A DNA stretch of 64,000 nt from Septoria linicola (lineage: Eukaryota > Ascomycota > Dothideomycetes > Mycosphaerellales > Mycosphaerellaceae): positions 1,364,001-1,428,000 of the forward strand of contig CP099428.1 in assembly GCA_024114885.1 (NCBI GenBank), in the 5' to 3' direction. Within the stretch, counting starts at the first letter, position 1. The number at the start of each line of letters is the position of its first letter. A program made the translations under genes and the position numbers. Positions 12,861 to 24,033 of this stretch are shown here, one piece after another. The notes below the pieces were generated by a model. The model was not told where the DNA came from. It saw nothing but the letters and a program-made list of their open reading frames with translations, and searched no databases.

Positions 12861-13454
12861 ACCAGTCTGGCAGAGAATAGCAACTTCTCCGAGTGGATCG
12901 ATACCTTTGATGCTGATAGTGGACACATTCCTGATGAGGTGCTACTTACAGCGTACAAGCCACTCCTCGCGAATGCTTCGGACGCTGCTGCAAGTGTCAG
13001 TGGGATACAATACGGAGACGCTCGCTTCGATTGTGCGGTGGACTACATGTTCGACCTTCGCAGTGCGGTGCAGGATACGTGGGAGTATCGCTTCTTCGGT
13101 GCATACGACAACGTCGTTGGTCCTCTGGGGACTGCACCAACTCATGGGACCGAAGTGCCGTTCTTTCTTGGTGGGAATGAGTGTTTCGATACATTGTCCA
13201 ATGTGACGCAAGCACAGCAGGATTTGGCAGATGAGATCAATGACTGGTTTGTGGCGTGGATAAAGGATCCTGCTGCTGGGCCTGGGTGGGAGAAAGTACA
13301 GCCTGTCAATGGAACATTGGCCAAGCTGGGGGTTCCAGGCGCATCAGAGCTGGAGCGTGTTCCGGGAAGGACGGCGGAGCACAATGCGCGCTGTCAAGGG
13401 GTGTATAAGCCATACTTTCCTGACTATCCCTCGGTACGGGATCCTGTACGGTGA
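12861..13454 (+). pseudogene. 5'-truncated type-B carboxylesterase/lipase
   Basis: A 197-codon frame begins right after the palindrome, preceded by an in-frame TAG, and ends at TGA 13,452-13,454. It resembles the C-terminal third of alpha/beta-hydrolase type-B carboxylesterases. Visible features are W-x-Y-R-F-F, the catalytic-His region T-H-G-T-E-V-P-F-F-L-G, and a tail rich in W and P with D-x-W-x-A-W-I-K-D-P. The N-terminal two thirds, including the GESAGG serine elbow, are absent and replaced by transposon DNA. Base composition is normal, with no RIP. The CTTGTAG at 12,854-12,860 could be an old splice acceptor. The fragment is unlikely to be functional. Confidence 0.6.
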
Positions 13455-13929
13455 GAGTGGTACGGAGGAGACACATGTAGCAAGATATTGTGATCGGTAA
13501 CCTAGCTTCCCATACGTTGATCAGAAAGTGTACGAATAGAGCGAGATTCGAGACCCATATTCGCTTACAAACAGCCAATGGACTTTTACTCGTGTGACGG
13601 TGCCTATCGATCAGAACCTTAGCTGTGCCTCCGCGGCGTGGGAGCTATACCAAGCTGCTCCAAGCACGGATGGCCGAAGTCTTGCCTGGCTGGCCATACA
13701 GAGCGAGCAGAGCAGAGGAGCGACATGCAAACTCCAGTAATAGAAAACCTGCCTCACAAGTCTACAACGACGGCTGGTAGGTTTTGAGCACTGTTCGTGC
13801 AATGCGTAGTGTCCCAAAACAAGTGTAAACGCCAACAGCGGAGGCACATCATATCTCATGCATATGATCGAAGACAATCCATCTCAAATCACTCGGCGAT
13901 CTCTCTCTCGCCAACTTGTACCTCCAGCC
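13455..13929. other. Intergenic, nothing recognised
   Basis: Normal-composition DNA between the convergent esterase fragment and the secreted-protein gene. Only short overlapping frames occur, and none looks like a protein family. Confidence 0.6.
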
Positions 13930-14722
13930 TCAAATATCCCCAATCACCCCTTCCACGAAATACAAATCCTCCTCGAGCGTATCAATCAACCCCACTCCCA
14001 CCAACGAAAACGGCGGCTCCAGCTCCAACGTCACCCTCTTCAGCGGCTTACTGCTAAAGCTCTCAGGTAAATCAAACTTCTGCATCGGCCTCGTCAATCG
14101 CACAGCAAACGTCACCGGATCAATAATCGCCGCATCAAAAGTCTTCGACGTGCTGGCTACGATATTGTCCTTGTCGTCGTAACCCTTTACGCTGAGCGTG
14201 CAGGGCACTGGTAGAGTGATGACAGGGATGAATGTGGGGACGATGCAGGCGGAGTACTATTCATGAACAGAGTATTGTTAGCTTGAGCGAGGTAGCTAGC
14301 TGTTGATTGAGACATACCCCCCCCCCCCCCCCCACCGCACTCGGTGCACCCGGCGCTTCGATCGTAGGCTGGCCATTCAGTGCTACAGAACCAGCATACC
14401 AGCCTAGAACGTTCGAGCCAGATTGTGATCTTGTGCCGGTGATGACATCCGCGCCGTTGACAAGTGTTAGGCCATCGTAGTCCAGGTTCTCGAAACGCCC
14501 GATAGGAGGGACGGTGGCGATGTTGAGGATATTGCGCAGGACGTTGGGGGTTATGGATGCGGCGTCGAAGGTTGCTGTGTGGGTAACTTTGCGGAGATGG
14601 GGAGGGGTTTGGCGGGGTAGAAGGATGTTGTGTTGTTGGTGTCCTTTGATAGGTATAGCCACTGTGAGATGGTGGGTGAAGAGGAATGTAAGGAGGAGGA
14701 CGAGGGGAGTGGGATAGTGTAT
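13930..14722 (-). pseudogene. Small secreted protein, start codon lost (ATG to ATA)
   Basis: Exon 1 is 14,318-14,722 and exon 2 is 13,930-14,256, joined by a 61-nt GTATGT...TAG intron. The encoded protein is about 243 aa. It opens with H-Y-P-T-P-L-V-L-L-L-T-F-L-F, an ideal signal peptide, but the codon where Met is expected (14,720-14,722) is ATA, and no in-frame ATG precedes it. ATG to ATA before C is a TpG-to-TpA change, the RIP type. The splice donor sits directly after a 17-base G run (minus strand; C run 14,317-14,333 on plus), giving a poly-Gly tract. A TATA-like TATAAAGG lies near 14,805. The C-terminal half (P-V-P-C-T-L-S-V-K-G) is like the gene at 48,616-49,367. It could instead start in an unseen upstream exon. 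Function unknown. Confidence 0.6.
14317..14333. repeat. 17-base homopolymer (C on plus strand)
   Basis: Uninterrupted C run that abuts the splice donor of the secreted-protein gene. Its length is prone to slippage and to sequencing error, and a change not divisible by three would shift the reading frame. Confidence 0.9.
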
Positions 14723-15365
14723 CTTCTTCTGCTTGCTTGCTTTTTGGTTGGAGTCGACACTTGAGATGAGTGATAGACACACACAACGGTAATGGAAGCC
14801 TGTCCTTTATACCTTGTTGATCATTCTGATCTAGGAGGTGGCGCTTCAAGTAGCTATGCAAGAGCAAGCACTGGCGCGAAGCACAAATTCACCTCGCTGA
14901 CAGCAAGATCGAACGTGATACGCGAACGTGGGAGTACGACCTTACTCACTGGCTCCTGCTCTGCAGCCATTTCATTGTCCTCACTTCGACGCTGACCTTC
15001 CAGACAGTCTCAGCCTCTCGATGAAAGGAAGAGCTCTGCGCCTCTTTGTCGAGCTCATAGCCAAAGCTGACACTGTAACAACATCCTCATTTTCGTGGTC
15101 ACAGCTCACTCTTCCTCGGAGACGTCGACTGCACTGGACGTATCCAGAACAGACTTCATTTCATCATCAGCTGCGTTCCCGCGTCCGACAGACCTAGCTT
15201 CCGTGACATGAGGCACGGCCAGCCACAGTGCCTTGGCTGCCAACCAAAAATGACGGATGTCGGAGGAGTCGCGCAGTGGGCGACAGCTCAGAGAGGTCAA
15301 TACACACAGCCGAGTTGGAGGCTGCACGATATTTGTGACGACATGCTTGATACAGACAGTAGTGT
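14723..15365. other. Intergenic, promoter side of secreted-protein gene
   Basis: Holds a TATA-like box (about 14,805-14,813, minus strand) upstream of the start-less gene. The rest is the 3' flank of the phospholipase-like gene. No further gene is supported. Confidence 0.5.
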
Positions 15366-17186
15366 CTACTTCAGCTTACTAAAGTAATCACTCCGCACAA
15401 AGTCCACAGCCCACTTCACATAACTCAAACCCGTCCAGTTGGGCTCCGTCCGACCACGCGCATTAGGATCAGTCCAAGGGTCACGTCTATTGCCGTTCAC
15501 ATCGAACAGAGGCTGATGGTTTCGCGGTATCTCTGTAGATGGCGCGATCGACCAAGCCTGATATAGATTTGCATCACCAGCGTCTGGAAGAGGAATGGCT
15601 TTCTCCTTGTACTGCTCATGTGCCTTCCACACTTCATCCGCAGAGACTTGCAAAGCCTGCAGCATGAATTTCGCGTTCATTTTGTTCTCATCTGTGAAGA
15701 GTTTTGCATCACCATAGACCTGCCAGTTGTCGCCTCTTGTGTTGTTGAGCCACAATCCGAGGATATTGTCTTCGTCGTGCATGTTCTTGGCACACAAATC
15801 GGGAGCTAGCTGTTTGACTGTGGCGATGAGCGATGACCACGGGTTGAGGATCTCTAACGCGATCTGACCGGCCATTTCAAGCGTGGTCGAGCTGCCTGCG
15901 ATTGCAACAATTACGTCGATCGCGGCTTGTACGCCATCGTCCCCGCCGTGTAGCCGTGCTCTTGGTGTACGGAAGTGTCCGGACGAGAAACAGTCACCCA
16001 GGTAGTGGTCAGCAAAGGCGTTCATAGTATACGCCTTGACGAGATCTCCCTGTCGCGCCGCTTCTATTGCACAGTAATGGCCAGCATTGTAGGATGTGAT
16101 GGCGCCCCAGCCGAAATGATCCAGATTGAGCTGTGCAAGCGCGAGGTAGCTAGGCATGCCGATGCCGCCGGTGGCCTCGTTTAGCTTCTTATCCTCGTCA
16201 GACAGTGCCTTTGTAGACGCCTTCAATTTTCTGTATAGCTCGAGTGTATCGGCAGTCTTGTGTCCATCGTCGGTAGCTTTGCCGATCTCGGTGACCTCGT
16301 CCTTCATGATGTCCTGAATCTTATTGACTGCCGTGAAGCCACCAGGAGCATCCGCAAGTGTTGCATATGCTTTGCGAAAGAGCTCACACTGCTCAGCAAA
16401 GTCCTTTCCTCGCATTATGGGCTCGAAAGTCCCGAAGAAGTCTCCGCCCAAGGCGTTGATCTCTCCATATGTCAAGTTCAGGCCATTGGTGCCGAGGCGG
16501 AACTTGACACCTTTTGCTACTTCGCTGTAAGTCGGGAATGTCAAGTTCACTTGGTTGCCCATAAACATGTGCTCAGCATAGTCGAACGTCAGGCCTGGGT
16601 TGAAGCTCTCGTAAGCAATGTTACCGTCGGCATCGTACATGGCTGGGCCGGAACGGTACTTCTTGCCAAGTCTATAGACCAGGTACTTATCATCCTTCAA
16701 TTGTGGCAGAACAAGCTTCTGTCGAGCAGGATCTGTGGTGTCGATCACTATAGAATCGGCTTCAGATTTGAAAAGCTCGAAGAAAGCGATGCCGTCATTG
16801 GTCGTGCCATGTACGAGCCGGCTTGTGGTTGGCCATTCAGGATCCGGGATTGGACTGCCATCGTCGGTGAATTGGATCTGGTAGATCCCAAGTCCTTCCC
16901 AGTCGCCTTGCTTCGCTGATTGCGGCTGAGAGATACTGGTCTCTGCAGTGACTGCGCTTTGTGTTTGCTTCTTCCTTGTAGCTTCGTGATCCAGTGCATC
17001 TTGCAGCTTCTTTGTGGTCTCGTGGTACAAGTCGGGCTCCGCACAATGGGTCATAGTCTCCCAGAGGTCCATCACAAATCGCATAGTGAGCTCGCCATCT
17101 GCTGCGACATCTTTGAGGTGCTCTACAGTGGCAAGCGAGGCGTCATGATTGGAGTCATCCGTAATTTGCTTGGAGTCCGTGTCCAT
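15366..17186 (-). CDS. Zinc phospholipase C-like hydrolase
   Basis: Single-exon gene of 606 aa, started at ATG 17,184-17,186; the open frame extends upstream only with a non-ATG codon. Around residues 360-420 it has N-x-x-H-F-G, then H-Y-C-A-I-E-A-A and A-F-A-D-H-Y-L-G-D-C-F-S-S-G-H-x-R-T-P-R. This spacing of His and Asp is the metal-binding core of phospholipase C/P1-nuclease-like enzymes and of bacterial phosphatidylcholine-hydrolysing phospholipases. A role in hydrolysing phospholipid head groups is inferred. There is no signal peptide or membrane span, so it is probably cytosolic. The N-terminal 100 residues are polar and low in conservation-like features. It converges on the TRAPP gene's 3' side only distantly. 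The substrate is unknown. Confidence 0.6.
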   Translation of the reverse strand: MDTDSKQITDDSNHDASLATVEHLKDVAADGELTMRFVMDLWETMTHCAEPDLYHETTKKLQDALDHEATRKKQTQSAVTAETSISQPQSAKQGDWEGLGIYQIQFTDDGSPIPDPEWPTTSRLVHGTTNDGIAFFELFKSEADSIVIDTTDPARQKLVLPQLKDDKYLVYRLGKKYRSGPAMYDADGNIAYESFNPGLTFDYAEHMFMGNQVNLTFPTYSEVAKGVKFRLGTNGLNLTYGEINALGGDFFGTFEPIMRGKDFAEQCELFRKAYATLADAPGGFTAVNKIQDIMKDEVTEIGKATDDGHKTADTLELYRKLKASTKALSDEDKKLNEATGGIGMPSYLALAQLNLDHFGWGAITSYNAGHYCAIEAARQGDLVKAYTMNAFADHYLGDCFSSGHFRTPRARLHGGDDGVQAAIDVIVAIAGSSTTLEMAGQIALEILNPWSSLIATVKQLAPDLCAKNMHDEDNILGLWLNNTRGDNWQVYGDAKLFTDENKMNAKFMLQALQVSADEVWKAHEQYKEKAIPLPDAGDANLYQAWSIAPSTEIPRNHQPLFDVNGNRRDPWTDPNARGRTEPNWTGLSYVKWAVDFVRSDYFSKLK

Positions 17187-17774
17187 GATCGTGACTGTTG
17201 GGCTTCCGCTGTGCAATGTAGGCTTCTGATGTGATCGGTAGCTTCACAGTGGGGTTCACGTTAAGTACTATATAGTCATGGCAGTGGGCGAGCAGTCGGG
17301 ACGTCTTGGCGTCTCCCGCGTTCAGCTGTGGCTTGCATTAGAGCTTCGCGGAGCTCGCGACTTCAGCCAGCCTCATGAATCTGCTCTGACCGACTCACAG
17401 AACCAGCTGTAACGCAATGCAATGCAATGCAATGCGATGCATGCTTGACGCCTGTACCAAAATGTGCAGCGTCTGAGCTGGAGGACTATGCACACAATGC
17501 TTCCGTTGCATGATCGCTTCTGCTTCCAGCCAGCCGTCCTTGTACGTAGCCAGGTCATGAATGCGCAGCTGAGAGCGAATTGAGCTTACAAGCCACTTAG
17601 AACCTCATCACACAAGTTCAAGCGGAGTATGACCAACTCTTGGTCACTGGTAACTGGCCATGGCGCATCGTCTCTGTTGCTGTAGGACCCACGGTACCTT
17701 CACGACAGGTTTTCAGGATGCCAATCTGCATATTTCCAGTCCAATACTGGGTATCAGAGGATAGCACCGGGTTC
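17187..17774. other. Intergenic with short pentanucleotide repeat
   Basis: Five-prime flank of the hydrolase and 3' flank of the TRAPP gene. A short tandem run of GCAAT lies at about 17,413-17,437. No gene is supported. Confidence 0.55.
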
Positions 17775-18373
17775 TCAGATGGCTGTCATGCCAGGAAACC
17801 AGATCTGGCCAACGCGTTCCACTTCCTTGATGAATTTGGCACTCCGGATCTGCATGTTTCCCTTTTGCGATGCAGTCTTGGGATCATGCTCATCCGGAAC
17901 ATAGAATGGGTTGCGCAGCAGATTCACATAGGCGGTCTGCAGAGCGTGGAATGCCTGAATAGAAAGTCAGCGTCACAAGATGCTTCCCTTGAATGGTTCT
18001 AACATACCGGAGCAAGGTCACTATTCCTCAAACCTAGTACTCCCAATTTTGCCTCCTCCTGACTTCTAGCCTGTCGTCCTTCCATATCGACGACAATGAT
18101 GAGCTTCACGCCTGTGTTGAGAAGCCAGCCGTACATGGCTATTCGCTCATCAAGTGCGTGGAGAAGGCCGAAATCATGGCCGATAGATTTGGAAGGAATG
18201 CGAGCTTCGAAGATGTCGAGGCAGGAATTGAGCATCATGGTGTACTCTAGAGTGTCTCTTGGAGTAGCATATTGTGATTCTGTGGAGCCTGTTGCTGGGA
18301 AGATGGAGATGTGAAGAGGGTTGTTGTGGCGGCCGACGACGCCGATGGCTGCTATTGACGGAGCGCGGTCCAT
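17775..18373 (-). CDS. TCA17: TRAPP complex subunit TRAPPC2L/Tca17
   Basis: Exon 1 is 18,008-18,373 and exon 2 is 17,775-17,954, with a 53-nt intron bounded by GTATGT and CAG. The product is 181 aa. It has a Sedlin-type fold: I-A-A-I-G-V-V-G-R-H-N-N-P-L-H-I near the N-terminus, a H-x-S-L-D-type helix (N-S-C-L-D-I-F), and Y-G-W-L-x-x-T-G-V-K-L-I-I-V-V-D. It ends with Y-V-N-L-L-R-N-P-F-Y, the family's conserved C-terminus. TRAPP is a Rab/Ypt GTPase exchange complex for ER-Golgi and Golgi traffic, and this subunit helps stabilise the larger TRAPP form. A C-terminal tail of about 25 residues exceeds the usual length. It is divergent from the complex I gene across about 300 bases. Confidence 0.8.
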
Positions 18374-18679
18374 GATCAGAACTGGACTCGCAGCAGAACA
18401 ACTGCTTGTTTGTGATTATTGTGCTGTCAAGTGGTGGATGTTGCACTTCCCTGCCGAGTGCAAGTGAAGCAGTGGCATATGTCGGCAGAAAGTGCAGCCG
18501 ACGCCTGTAACGCGCCTTCCGGGTGGGCAGCCAATGAGAGCGTACACGATTCCGCTTTGACGCTTAGATGTGTCGAAGCTCATCGTTGCCACCACTGGCC
18601 GTGTCGATATACACGCCCGCCATTGTTGCGCACATCTCCTCTCCTCTCTTTGCTCTGCACACTCTGGTCGACTCTCACA
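18374..18679. promoter_or_regulatory. Shared divergent promoter region
   Basis: A 306-base gap separates the ATGs of the TRAPP subunit (minus) and the complex I PSST subunit (plus), so both promoters must lie here. No clear TATA box was seen. The last 100 bases before the complex I start are CT-rich, as in many fungal leaders. Confidence 0.5.
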
Positions 18680-19520
18680 ATGCTTGCGACATCACGACAA
18701 GCGGCACTGGCGCTGCGCGGTACGCTTCTTCTCGACACGCCCGCTGGTCCGACGCAGCAAAAATACTGACAGCTTCCACAGCCAAGCCGATGACCGCCAT
18801 CACGCCTTTCCGAGTCGCCGCCGCCACGATCTCACAGTCGACCAAGAAGCCCGCGTCAGAAGCGACGACGCCTGTACGAGGATATGGCGCGGGAATCGTC
18901 AAGGGAAACCCCGGGCCTCCACCCAGCATGAAGGCGCTGAGCAAGAAGATGGACCAGGAGGTGCCATTGGCCAGCCAGGAGGGCAACAAGAGCGCTGTAC
19001 AATATGCACTGTAAGAACATGTCACAATGGAAGGAGAATGCGGGAATGGACACTGACAGGACAATGCAGCACCACACTCGATTCCATCGCCAACTGGGCG
19101 CGTCAAGGCTCGCTGTGGCCAATGACCTTCGGCCTGGCCTGCTGCGCCGTCGAGATGATGCACTTGTCCACTCCACGATACGACCAAGATCGTCTCGGAA
19201 TCATCTTCCGTGCATCGCCTCGTCAATCCGATGTCATGATTGTCGCCGGTACCCTCACAAACAAAATGGCTCCCGCGCTACGACAAGTCTACGACCAAAT
19301 GCCCGATCCTCGATGGGTCATTTCCATGGGCTCATGCGCGAACGGAGGAGGATACTACCACTACTCGTACTCGGTCACGAGAGGATGTGACAGGATTGTG
19401 CCGGTGGATATTTATGTGCCTGGCTGCCCGCCTACGAGTGAGGCGCTCATGTACGGCATTTTCCAGCTGCAGAAGAAGATGAGGCATACCAAGATTACGA
19501 GAATGTGGTACAGGAAGTAG
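18680..19520 (+). CDS. NDUFS7: Complex I 20-kDa (PSST) subunit
   Basis: Three exons: 18,680-18,719, 18,773-19,010 and 19,070-19,520, with introns of 53 and 59 nt, give 242 aa. The protein carries [4Fe-4S] cluster N2 and helps form the quinone site of mitochondrial NADH:ubiquinone oxidoreductase. The N-terminus (M-L-A-T-S-R-Q-A-A-L-A-L-R) is a typical mitochondrial presequence. The core from residue about 95 is nearly the canonical family sequence: W-P-M-T-F-G-L-A-C-C-A-V-E-M-M, P-R-x-D-Q-D-R-L-G-I-I-F-R, G-S-C-A-N-G-G and V-P-G-C-P-P, which together supply the four cluster cysteines. The start was chosen because splicing exon 1 restores the frame and gives the presequence. A second complex I gene lies 5 kb away. 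Confidence 0.95.
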
Positions 19521-20429
19521 AGGGTGACCATGATTCGGAAGGGAAAAAGAGTGTGGCATACCTGTACTGGCGTTCGGAGGAAGCGGAAGTGCTGCGGCAG
19601 AACACCCAACCTGTATTGTGTTCGTTTGTATATATTGCGGAATGACATGCTGAATGCGATCAAGCCGCAGTCCGGCGTGTGAACATTATACTTACCTATC
19701 ATCCCACGCACACGCTCTGACTCCAAAGCCCAGGCACACCCCACCTTTACCAGACTCCCATTACTAGGCTTTACTCTCCTCCAGTCAGGACCGGAGAACG
19801 TCAGCTTTAGGGGGCTCCCCTTGCCAACAAAGATCTAAATGATTTATGCCCATCTCATGTGAGGTCGATTGTGTGCGTGTATGCCACAAGAAAAGCAGAA
19901 GTATCATGAAATGCAATTCAACAAGCAAAGTATCAGCCGACGGCAGACTCAATTGATCAAGGAAATTAATGGAGAGGTGTAAGCGGATGATTGTGTGGTG
20001 CAAAAAGGGCGAAATCGCTTGGAAGAAGGAGGGTCCGGTAGCGTGCCGTGGATTGGAGTTTTGTGAATGGTGAGATAGATTGTGTTGGGAAAGGAGAAGG
20101 TTGGATCGCGAATAGTTCGATTCCTACATGCTATTGCTCGGTCGAGGAAATGGAAGCGAGCTCGTTGGCAATGCGGTGTGATACAAAGTCTACTTTGCAC
20201 CTTTCAAACACAAAGTTATACTGCTTTCCAATCAGTATCTTTCCGGCTGCTTTCCACCCTCAAGTCTCTCCTTTGACTCCCTCCTCCAGCAAAAGAAAGG
20301 CTCGTGGCGCTAGTGGGTGCACAAGATCGTGAGAGATGTTCAAAGTGCTTTCACATCGTGCTTTGCCATACGTCGAATCGAGCCGTCACAGTCCTTCCAC
20401 CGCGTAGCCGGAGCTGAACGTGTTGGAAT
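19521..20429. other. Intergenic, nothing recognised
   Basis: About 900 bases between the convergent 3' ends of the complex I gene and the SDR gene. Only short uninformative frames occur. Confidence 0.6.
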
Positions 20430-21390
20430 CTAGTAGCTGAACTTGAACCCGCCATTGGCGCAAACGACAGAGCCCGTGCACCAAGCACTGTCTGGTGTGC
20501 ACAGCATCGCGACGACTCCAGCGACTTCATGGTCGTAGCCCTAGACAAATCATATCAGCTGGTCATTCCGCATTCCAGGAATTAGATCCACTCACCGGTC
20601 TTCCCCCAGCAACCTCAGCACCCTCCACCAAGTCTTTACGATCGACCTCAGGCCTGATCGCAGCAAGTGGTGTATTGCGAGTCCAGCCAGCCATCTTAGC
20701 TTGAAACTCTTTCGTCGTTCCAGCGTACATATCAGTTGCTACTGGTCCGGGGTTGACGGCATTGACAGTCGCTCTCTCGCTCAGCTCACGGGCCCAAGTG
20801 CGAGTCATGGCCTCCAGAGCTGCCTTCGTACCTCCGTACATGCCATCGCCGTCAAAGCCTAGACTTGAGCTGACACTGCTGAGGTTCACGATTCGCCCAC
20901 TTCGATCGTGTGGGAGGTATGGCAGAGCAGCTTTGATCAACAACAGTGGACCTCGGACATTGATGTGGTAGAGCCAGTCGAACTCCTCTGGGGTGCACTC
21001 CTCAATGGTCGTCTTTCCGGCCACACCTGCATTGTTGACGATGATGTCGATTTGGAATCTGCCTGTCTTTGGGTGCTTGAAGTTGTTTTTGGCAATGTCG
21101 ATGATGTGAGCTGGACCCTTTATGTTGCCCATATCAGCCTGTACTATCAGAGTTTGGATTCCGTGTTGTTCTCGTAGCCGAGTGGCCAGTTCTTCCGTCT
21201 TCTCAGCGCTCTTGTCCGAAGTATAATTCATGATCAGGCTGGCGCCTTTTGCCGCCAGATTCTCGCATACTGCTGCACCAATTCCACGGCTAGCACCCGT
21301 GACGATGGCGATTCTGCCTTCAAGAACTCTCGAGCCTCCAGACTCTATGTTTATCGTGGACGCAGTACGTGCATTACCAGGGCGAGACAT
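20430..21390 (-). CDS. Short-chain dehydrogenase/reductase (3-oxoacyl-ACP reductase-like)
   Basis: Exon 1 is 20,596-21,390 and exon 2 is 20,430-20,540, with a 55-nt GTGAGT...TAG intron, giving 301 aa. It is a classical SDR with the cofactor loop T-G-A-S-R-G-I-G, the N-N-A-G motif, a Ser in N-L-S-S-V-S-S, the Y-G-G-T-K catalytic pair, and N-P-G-P-V-A-T-D. The C-terminus reads G-S-V-V-C-A-N-G-G-F, as in FabG-like enzymes and naphthol reductases. It probably reduces a keto group with NADPH. It is 6 kb from the first cluster P450 and separated by housekeeping genes, so membership of the polyketide cluster is uncertain. The ATG at 21,388-21,390 was chosen because upstream in-frame starts are not ATG. 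Confidence 0.85.
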
Positions 21391-21660
21391 GTTGAGTAAA
21401 GCTTGCTTAATTTTGCTGTGCAAATGCTGTACTACTAAGATTATGCAACCGTGGTTCGTGTGTATTGACAATGCAGAGGATATTGTGCAGTGTTATTAGG
21501 TGCCGTTGACAATGACGCATATGTGGAGCCGACCGGTCCACGCTCGCCCGAGAACCACTGCAGCCTCAGGCCCTCCAGACGAAAGTGAAGCATAAGTACA
21601 TCAAGAGCAAGAAGGAAGTGTATCGCTGCCGTACGTCGAAGCTCAAAAATGAAAAAATGT

Positions 21661-24033
21661 CTAGCGCCGAACTACCGATCTGCCTCCCGCCTGCGAGTAC
21701 AACGAACCTCGAGCAGAGTAAGGCGCAGCACCTTGTCTTGCATATTGGGACGAAGTGGATGGCCCTGCTCCTCGAACGCCACGTATTTGCGAGACTTGTG
21801 GGTCCCATCTTCGCCGGCTACTTGAGGGAGGAGGTAGAGTCATTCTGCCCAGACGATATGGTTGCACAGCAGGAGGTGGCATTTGCGATCTTTCTTGTGG
21901 CATCTCTGGTGCGGGTCGGCCATATGTAGATTGCGAGTGAATCTGTCCTTGTGATTGATCGTAGCTGCGACCTTGCGGAACTTGTTGAGAGTACTGCGAT
22001 GTTTGCTGCCCACCATATGTGCGCTGTGGTTCTTGTGCTGGGTATTGAGTAGTGGACGTGCTGGTGGCCGGTCCCTGCATCATAGCAGTATCAAGTTGGA
22101 GTGCTTGGCTCCTTGCCGAACGACTCGGAGCCAGGCCGTATTCACGAGACACATTCTCACGGCGCTGCGTTGAGCCACGCGTCGATAGTGAGGGCAGTGT
22201 TCCGAACTGGCTGCCCGCCACATTGCTCTTGAAGAATGGACTAAGTACTGAGGAGCCAGGCTGCTCAACGATACGGCGTGGTGGTGGTGGTAGTATAGAC
22301 TGGTTGCGAGTACTATACGGATGAGACTCCTGGCCAAAGGCGATATGACCTGACGGCGGCGCAGCAGGCCTTTGCGAATGTGGAAACTCCCCATAGCTCT
22401 TTCTATGGTCACCATACACGTCTGATTGTTGCACACAATCTTGCTGCACAGGATCAACATCCATGACGTCCGCTGGCGATGGCCCGAAGTTACGAAGATC
22501 CTTCCCTGTGTGTCTTTGAGAATATAAGCCGGCCGGCCGTAGTGGCGGCGGTTGTGCTGGCCACTTTCTTGACGCTGGCCCCCGGTCAAATGCCTGCTGA
22601 GCTGCGTTGTCCCTTCTCCGTGGTGGATCTATAGCATCGCTGGGAGGGGCAAACGAGGGAGCCCCAGAATTCAATTGCATCGAGCGCATTGTAGGCACTG
22701 AATTCTCTGGCCGTCGACGTGAGGTAGCAGGGATCCCACTGCGCCCACCATTGCCAGTGTATGCCAGCGTAGCTTGCGAAGAGTGCAATCCGCCCTGTGT
22801 GGTACTCCCGTGGCGATCCAGCAGAGGAGATCGCATTGATCTCGTGGAAGGCGGCGGCAAGGCAGCTGGTCGCATCAGCGGCTGCGCTCTATAGCCAGGT
22901 GCTGGTGGAGGCGGCATGGCACTGGCATCGTCGTGGGCAAGCTCTTGCTCAACATCTTTGTCATCTGGATATGCATCGTACTCCTGGCGTTTGGGCTTTA
23001 AGGATGATGTACGACGCTGTTCCTCCACTATGGCGGTCAGTGAATGACAGACAACGCGGCTCGAGTTCGTACCTAGAGTCGCAGAGGAGTCGCCTCGTAT
23101 TGACTGCGACAAGGGCTGTTGCTTTGCTTGTGACGACGGCCCAGCTTCTAATCCGTAGGTCTTGTGTTCGATGTGATAGCCGAGCTTCACAAGCTCATTT
23201 CGCATCGTCTGAATGTCACTGTCAACGTCAGTCGATTCAGCCAGCAAATAGTAAGATAAAGTGGCTCACCGAGCCATCTCTCCAACAGCACCCATGTAGT
23301 GCTTGATCTGGCTTTTGCGATCCTCCCAGCCTTGCAACTTCTTGTTAATTCCAGCATGCCGAGTCTTGAGCTCTTCATGCTGAGCTTCCAAGCTGCGGTG
23401 CTGCTCGCGATCCTTGTGTAATGTGCCCTCTACTGCACGCCGCTTCCGGTCCGCTGACTTCCATCGCCGCGTCACTTCCTGAGAGTACGTTTTCAACCGG
23501 CTGTATTGAAACTCCGCGCTGTCAGCCAAGTCCTATATTCAGCACTGAGAATCAGTCTTACGCGTAAAGCTTCAGCACCTGGATCGTTTCCGTCAAGCGA
23601 GACTGGTGGGCATCTCGTGTACGCAATAGGAATGGCAGAATCCAGCTTGCCCTCGGTGAGTCCGCGAATCCCGTACAAGTTGCGAACTTCATGATTGTTC
23701 TCAAGCCGCACACAGACCGGGCATATGGCTTGTGGCGGCTCGTTGCTCGAATGGAACGGAACACCTGCGCAATCAGCAGAGTCATCTTAGCATCGCGCAT
23801 CACCACTCACCGCCACCATCCAGATGCCGGCCACAGAAGATATGTACACAGTTGGCGATCCAGAGTTTCGTGCCCATGCCATCGTCGTCGCCGGAGTGAG
23901 AGTGCGGATTGTCTGCATCCGGCGGGTACAGCTCGGACACGGTTGCCTGGCAGATGCCACAGCTAAAGATGATCTCCTCGAGCGAAGGAGGCGTGTATTT
24001 GGAGCCATCACTGTCTGCGCGCGCCGGCGCCAT
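21661..24033 (-). CDS. RING-finger protein with coiled coil and long disordered tail
   Basis: Exons: 23,811-24,033; about 23,575-23,764; about 23,270-23,545; and 21,661-23,218. The second junction is not resolved, since the only in-frame GT-AG pair is too short. The RING is split across exons 1 and 2: C25, C28, C62, H64, C67, H70, C89 and C92, a C-C-C-H-C-H-C-C order. Exon 3 is a basic, glutamate-rich coiled coil. The last exon (about 520 residues) is Pro/Ser/Gln-rich and disordered. RING plus coiled coil plus a disordered tail is the layout of the HEI10/ZIP3 group of meiotic SUMO or ubiquitin ligases. That identity is a suggestion only. Confidence 0.65.
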
